This document shows positions 31,793 to 35,308 of a DNA stretch of 35,308 nt, in pieces. The notes under the pieces were generated by a model. It saw nothing but the letters and a program-made list of their open reading frames with translations. It was not told the DNA's origin and did not search any database. Source of the DNA: a virus; the IMG/VR virus record IMGVR_UViG_3300017740_000027, positions 1 through 35,308 of that record. The stretch is one strand, 5' to 3'. How positions within the stretch are numbered: the first letter of the stretch is position 1; every line of letters starts with the position of its first letter. A program made the translations under genes and the position numbers.

Positions 31793-33493
31793 TTAAACAG
31801 ACGCTAAGTCGTTAACAAATACTCTTCCGTAGAATTCTGGTCTGATCATTTTCTTAGCATATCTCGTTAATAGACCTTTTCTTGGTGTGAAAGTGTCTCG
31901 ATCGTATACTATTGGAGTCATGATCAATGGAATATAAGGGGCAAATACAGCACCAGTTTCTAAGAACTGAGAACCTCTATATCCCATTAATATTACATTT
32001 TCAGTCATGTATGGATTTTTGTAAACCTCATATCTGCTGTTCATTTGACCCATTTTCTGGATACCAAAAGCGAACTTTTGTTTAGAAGCATCACCATCTG
32101 CACTTGAAGCAAATCCTGGGATTGATTCAATGATTGTAGCAACTGAAGGAGAAATAATCATAAAGTTTGCACCACCTCTAAGAGTTTTCTGGTGAATCTT
32201 GTTAGATACTTTCTGTAGTTTAGTTCCTAATGTTTGGAACCATTGTCCTTGTGTGTTGTAGAAACCACCTGCACCTGCAGCTGATTCAACCCATGCAGTT
32301 TTTCCAGCATTTAGATTTTTATTAGATACTGCACTCCAGTACTCATCAGCAGCTGATGCATCTGAAATTAACATATCTAAAATCTCTAAATCGATTTCTA
32401 ATGAAATGTACTCACTCATGATAGATGTTAATTCTGCTTCAGCATCTAGTGCTTGATATGCATTTAAATCTTGAGCGAATTCAGGAGTCCATTGTGCTTT
32501 TAACTTTCTAGTTTTAGCAACAATTGCTTCTGATTTCATTTTTACATCGATAGATGGAATTGCTAATGCGTCAGCAGCAGTAGAATGATCATTTGGTCTA
32601 CCTGCACCTGCAGCATCTTCGAAATCACCTCTTTCATTATCAACTGGTTGTACGTTGTATCTTAATACTACGTCATCAGCACTAGCAATAATACCTGGGT
32701 CACCTACATTACCTGCTTGTACAAAAAATACTCTTTTTTGACCTTCATCATACTCAGTATACTGAGGTAAGATTAAAGAACCAGAAACAGCATTAAAAGA
32801 TGTACCTTTAGATAAACCAAAGGCTCTAACACCTTTTGTATCTACTCTAAGACCATCTACATTAACAGATATGGTTTGGTAAGCATTACCAGCTGCTATT
32901 GAAGCAGATAATTCTGGAGCATAGTGAACTGATTCCCATGAAGTAGCAGAATGTACTACATCTGCACCAGTTTTAGAAGCTGAAAATTGGTTAACAGAGT
33001 AACCGAATCTTCCAGCACCATATAAACCATCAGATGGGTTAGCACCTGGGCCTGGGTTAGTATTACCATACATAGAAGCTGGGCTTGAATATGCATCGCC
33101 TGGTCCACCAAATTTATTTGATTTTTCTTGACCGTATTGGAAATCTAGGAAAAATACTAGACCTGAAGGTAAGTTCATTGGTTGAACAGAAACAAATTCC
33201 TTTGCTGCTATTTGTCCAAATACTTTTCTTACTAATGGTAAAGCTACACCTGCCCATTGAGCACCTTGACCTGGAGTGAAGCTTGCTCCACCTTGGTTTG
33301 TTTGTGATTGCTCAACAACAAGTTGCTTAGCTTGGTTTTCAAGAATCATACTCATGTTGTTCTTGTTAACTTCGCTACCCATTCCTTCTAATAGTCCTGT
33401 TTTTTCCCACTTGTCTGCTAATCTAGCAGCGTCGCTCTGAACACTTTTCCAGTTGTTCGCTGAGCTTTCTAAAAGTGAATTTAATTGTGACAT
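31793..33493 (-). CDS. gp23: Major capsid protein, T4 gp23-like (566 aa)
   Basis: HK97-fold shell protein. Family-typical stretches are WEKTGLLEGMG (29-39), NMSMILENQ (46-54), ALPLVRKVFGQIAAKEFVSV (84-103) and QPMNLPSGLVFFLDF (104-118), which line up with T4 gp23 (LPLVRRVF, VGVQPM, PTGLIF). Further on are KLKAQWTPEFAQDLNAYQAL, GGANFMIISPSVA and the ending GRVFVNDL. The N-terminal 60-65 residues are probably removed by the prohead protease; LLE-G and VVE-Q are possible cut sites, not decided. It is slightly longer than T4 gp23 (521). The scaffold gene lies 28 bases upstream without an obvious own promoter motif, so the two are probably one transcript. Confidence 0.95.
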   Translation of the reverse strand: MSQLNSLLESSANNWKSVQSDAARLADKWEKTGLLEGMGSEVNKNNMSMILENQAKQLVVEQSQTNQGGASFTPGQGAQWAGVALPLVRKVFGQIAAKEFVSVQPMNLPSGLVFFLDFQYGQEKSNKFGGPGDAYSSPASMYGNTNPGPGANPSDGLYGAGRFGYSVNQFSASKTGADVVHSATSWESVHYAPELSASIAAGNAYQTISVNVDGLRVDTKGVRAFGLSKGTSFNAVSGSLILPQYTEYDEGQKRVFFVQAGNVGDPGIIASADDVVLRYNVQPVDNERGDFEDAAGAGRPNDHSTAADALAIPSIDVKMKSEAIVAKTRKLKAQWTPEFAQDLNAYQALDAEAELTSIMSEYISLEIDLEILDMLISDASAADEYWSAVSNKNLNAGKTAWVESAAGAGGFYNTQGQWFQTLGTKLQKVSNKIHQKTLRGGANFMIISPSVATIIESIPGFASSADGDASKQKFAFGIQKMGQMNSRYEVYKNPYMTENVILMGYRGSQFLETGAVFAPYIPLIMTPIVYDRDTFTPRKGLLTRYAKKMIRPEFYGRVFVNDLASV

Positions 33494-33521
33494 TTTTAGT
33501 TGTTTTTTTATTATTATTAAT

Positions 33522-34790
33522 TTATTTTAAACCAGCCAATTTCTTGAATCTTTCCACCATTGGATCGGTTTCAATAATTGGTTTTTTAGCGTTAACTGAT
33601 CTTGATACTCTTGATGCTGATCCTAAAGATTCTTTAATTGGAGATTTTTTCTTAGTCTTTAAACCTTCGTTTAAAGTTTCAAATACCAATTTAGTTTCTT
33701 TTACAGTACCTGCTTTATCAAAAGCACCTAATACTTTAACTTTTTGACTTTCTGTCAAAGTTTTTGCTTTGAAAATCTTGTTAGTATATAACAATTTTGC
33801 ATTAAGCAAATTAACTTCGTTTAAGTCAGACTTTAAAGATTCGATTGTATTGTAAGCTTCATCAAGTTCTTCTTCTTTTAAACCTACTTTACTCATAAGT
33901 TTAGCAAGATCATCTTTTACAGCTTTCATAAAATCTTCGTCATACTTGTTACCTTTACTATATGATGTGCTTGTAGGCGTACCTGAAGCAGCTTCATCAA
34001 TTTCATCTTCCTCTTTTAAACCTACTTTTTTCATTAAGTTTGCAAGATCGTCCTTTACGGCTTTCATGAAATCTTCGTCATATTTGTTTTTGGAACCAGA
34101 TTTAACTGAAGTGCTAATAGGGTTACCTACAGCTTCTTCCATTTTATCTTTATCGTCTTCTTTGTCTTTTTTCTTGGCTTCAGAAATTTCAACGTCTACG
34201 TCGTCTTCAACGTCTACATCTACTTCTTCTTCTTCGCCTTCTTCTTCGAAATTCTCGCCTGCTTCTAACTCGCCTGAAGCAACCATATCTGCAATTACGT
34301 CTTCAATGAAGTCTTTAAGGTCGTCATCTGACATATCATCCAAGTCGAGTTCTTCTTCGTCCTTGTCATCCATGTCTTCTTTTTCGTCTTCCATACCATC
34401 TTCATAGCCTTCTTCTTCGGCGTCTGTTCTGGCATCTTCGTCGATGTCCTTTTTATCCATTTCTTCGATTTCTGCTAAGATTTCGTCTAGATCAATTTCT
34501 TCATCCATATCTTCTTTTTCTTCATCAAGATCTTTCTTTTTGTTGTATCTTGGTTCTGAATCTAAAGATTTTCTTTCAGCTCCTCGGTCTGGACCTTTGT
34601 CATCTTTGTGACGCATGTCTTCAGCTTCATCCATATCCTCTTTATCCATTTCTTCTAACTTTGTAGCTAGCATAGATTTAAGTTGTGGAGTAAAAGCTTC
34701 TTCAAGTGCTGCCTTAGCATTTGCGATAGCGGTTTCTTTTACGGTTTTGGCGTCAGCGATAGCTTCTTTGAGAATGTCTCTTTTTGCCAT
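33522..34790 (-). CDS. gp22: Prohead core scaffold, T4 gp22-like, with an acidic N-terminal half (422 aa)
   Basis: Internal scaffold for head assembly, later digested. The N-terminus (ILKEAIADAKTVKETAIANA, KSMLATKLEEM) is helical. Residues about 45-225 are extremely acidic (DDMSDDDLKDFIEDVI, EEEGEEEEVDVDVEDDVDVE) and probably disordered. An internal duplication follows (KYDEDFMKAVKDDLANLMKK and KYDEDFMKAVKDDLAKLMSK), then a helical C-terminal part (NLLNAKLLYTNKIFKAKTL, VKETKLVFETLNE) that I recall from gp22-like proteins of marine T4-type phages. Several L-x-E sites (ILKE-A, ALEE-A) fit prohead protease cutting. It sits immediately before the capsid gene, as in T4. The end (DPMVERFKKLAGLK) resembles other scaffold ends. 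Confidence 0.85.
   Translation of the reverse strand: MAKRDILKEAIADAKTVKETAIANAKAALEEAFTPQLKSMLATKLEEMDKEDMDEAEDMRHKDDKGPDRGAERKSLDSEPRYNKKKDLDEEKEDMDEEIDLDEILAEIEEMDKKDIDEDARTDAEEEGYEDGMEDEKEDMDDKDEEELDLDDMSDDDLKDFIEDVIADMVASGELEAGENFEEEGEEEEVDVDVEDDVDVEISEAKKKDKEDDKDKMEEAVGNPISTSVKSGSKNKYDEDFMKAVKDDLANLMKKVGLKEEDEIDEAASGTPTSTSYSKGNKYDEDFMKAVKDDLAKLMSKVGLKEEELDEAYNTIESLKSDLNEVNLLNAKLLYTNKIFKAKTLTESQKVKVLGAFDKAGTVKETKLVFETLNEGLKTKKKSPIKESLGSASRVSRSVNAKKPIIETDPMVERFKKLAGLK
33856..33974. repeat. Duplicated segment in the scaffold gene (copy A)
   Basis: About 120 bp coding for STSYSKGNKYDEDFMKAV and the following DDLAKLMSKVGLKEEELDEA. It is related to copy B at 33991-34115 with many silent differences, so the duplication is old and kept at protein level. 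Confidence 0.9.
33991..34115. repeat. Duplicated segment in the scaffold gene (copy B)
   Basis: Partner of copy A, coding for STSVKSGSKNKYDEDFMKAV and DDLANLMKKVGLKEEDEIDE. Confidence 0.9.
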
Positions 34791-34817
34791 TATCCTAAAA
34801 TTTAATTGTTTGGGAAA

Positions 34818-34837
34818 TACGTTTATTTGGAAACGTA
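34818..34837. other. 7-bp hairpin in the scaffold gene leader
   Basis: TACGTTT and AAACGTA flank a 6-base loop (ATTTGG on the plus strand). No T-run follows. It is the nearer of two hairpins in the 130-base gap before the scaffold gene. Confidence 0.55.
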
Positions 34838-34857
34838 ATAGATTTTATATTATGTCA

Positions 34858-34876
34858 ATGCTATATGGGATAGCAT
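34858..34876. other. 7-bp hairpin between the 101-residue gene and the scaffold gene
   Basis: ATGCTAT and ATAGCAT flank a 5-base loop (ATGGG). On the coding strand it is followed by TTGACATAATATAAAATC rather than a T-run. The gap has no TATTTATAA motif; the TTGACA and AATATAAAAT elements downstream could be promoter parts, but their spacing is poor. Confidence 0.5.
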
Positions 34877-34920
34877 ATTTTACGGTTATACGTATATTGG
34901 GAGTCTTGAAGGTCGCAGTT

Positions 34921-35226
34921 TTAAGCTATAAGTCTTTCTAATTCAGACTGCATTTCATCTACTGTATAGTCAAATTCTTCACCTGTGTATGGGTTTAAAC
35001 CATCAGCAACAGCTTGTATTGCGCTGTATACATCATCATTTGATGGGATTCTTTCTAGATAATCCATTGATTTATTTAAATATTGAATTAAATCTTCACT
35101 TTCAGCATATACACGAAATTCATCTAATATATCAGTAGCTAGTTTTGCTAGTAAATCTGCATCTTGCATATTTTCTTTTAATAGCTTGTTTTCAGCTAAA
35201 TATTTTCTTAAATCGAAATTATCCAT
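34921..35226 (-). CDS. Small putative prohead core / internal head protein (101 aa)
   Basis: Family not known to me. The N-terminus MDNFDLRKYLAENKLLKEN is amphipathic and holds two L-x-E sites (YLAE-N and LLKE-N), the kind cut by the T4-type prohead protease, and is comparable in style to the capsid-targeting sequences of T4 internal proteins (for example MKTYQEFIAEA). The rest is acidic helix (ADLLAKLATDILDEF, EDLIQYLNKSMDYLERI) ending in DEMQSELERLIA. It sits just before the scaffold and capsid genes. A head-internal or core role is inferred. The stop of the preceding gene lies one base before its ATG. Confidence 0.6.
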   Translation of the reverse strand: MDNFDLRKYLAENKLLKENMQDADLLAKLATDILDEFRVYAESEDLIQYLNKSMDYLERIPSNDDVYSAIQAVADGLNPYTGEEFDYTVDEMQSELERLIA

Positions 35227-35227
35227 T

Positions 35228-35308
35228 TTATTTTAATTTTGATGAATCACCGTTATGATTAATTAAGTATACTTTACTATATTTTGACATAAAACTGTTT
35301 AATTCATC
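35228..35308 (-). CDS. C-terminal end of an upstream gene (27 codons, cut by window edge)
   Basis: One minus-strand frame is open from the right edge to a TAA at 35230-35228 and would encode the ending SKYSKVYLINHNGDSSKLK. The stop is one base before the next ATG, the spacing used elsewhere in this genome. Too little is visible to name it. From T4 gene order the prohead protease gp21 or another core protein would be expected here. Confidence 0.5.
   Translation of the reverse strand, partial: DELNSFMSKYSKVYLINHNGDSSKLK

Noticed and set aside
33946-34407. Plus-strand open frame of 153 codons, Ser-rich
   Set aside because: It is the antisense of the acidic scaffold tract (Glu/Asp codons read as Ser/Phe codons) and lies wholly inside a clear gene.
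34830-34860. TTGACA followed by AATATAAAAT as a sigma-70 promoter before the scaffold gene
   Set aside because: The second element is far too close to the first for a normal -35/-10 pair; kept only as a remark.
1-35308. tRNA genes, integrase, attachment sites or insertion sequences
   Set aside because: No cloverleaf-like sequence, recombinase or transposase frame, or terminal repeat was seen; the window is densely packed with structural genes.

Overview
This window is part of the structural (late) module of a T4-type contractile-tailed phage. Thirty complete genes and two genes cut by the window edges all lie on the minus strand, so transcription runs from base 35308 towards base 1. The DNA is strongly A+T-rich. 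Most starts have no Shine-Dalgarno sequence and are preceded by A/T-rich leaders. That, with the style of the fibre domains, suggests a marine member of the Bacteroidetes (for example a flavobacterium) as host. The host is an inference; the T4-type assignment rests on recognisable capsid, neck, sheath and tube proteins and their order.

In transcription order: (1) Head module, 35308-31211: the tail end of an unknown gene, a small protein with a capsid-targeting-like N-terminus, an acidic scaffold (gp22-like), the major capsid protein (gp23-like), a strong terminator, and an unknown 161-residue protein. (2) A short fibre-like protein, then the neck and tail-completion genes gp13-, gp14- and gp15-like (31191-27879). 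(3) A fibre/adhesin array of about 17 kb (27839-10926): ten large glycine/serine/threonine-rich proteins that share N-terminal, linker and C-terminal modules, two of them ending in S74-type chaperone domains, with two small unknown genes inside. A methyltransferase resembling guanidinoacetate/arginine methyltransferases overlaps the last fibre gene. (4) Tail module, 10226-3818: small coiled-coil protein, sheath (gp18-like), tube (gp19-like), a gp26-family tail chaperone with an apparent +1 frameshift extension, and a tape measure protein. (5) Baseplate module, 3787-1: a small unknown protein, a large putative baseplate protein, a LysM-type protein, and another large putative baseplate protein cut by the left edge.

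Fourteen copies of a near-invariant 9-base motif, TATTTATAA or TATTTATAC on the coding strand, sit in gaps before start codons. At three junctions an intrinsic terminator lies just upstream of such a motif, which supports a promoter role. The motif is the reverse complement of the classical T4 late promoter core TATAAATA. Intrinsic terminators follow the capsid gene, the tube gene, the first short fibre gene and two fibre genes.

The points most worth a second look are the frameshifted tail chaperone, the reversed late-promoter-like motif, the cupredoxin-like copper-ligand signature in a fibre protein, the GAMT-like methyltransferase, a structured leader before the S74 fibre gene, and DNA-level module sharing among the fibre genes.
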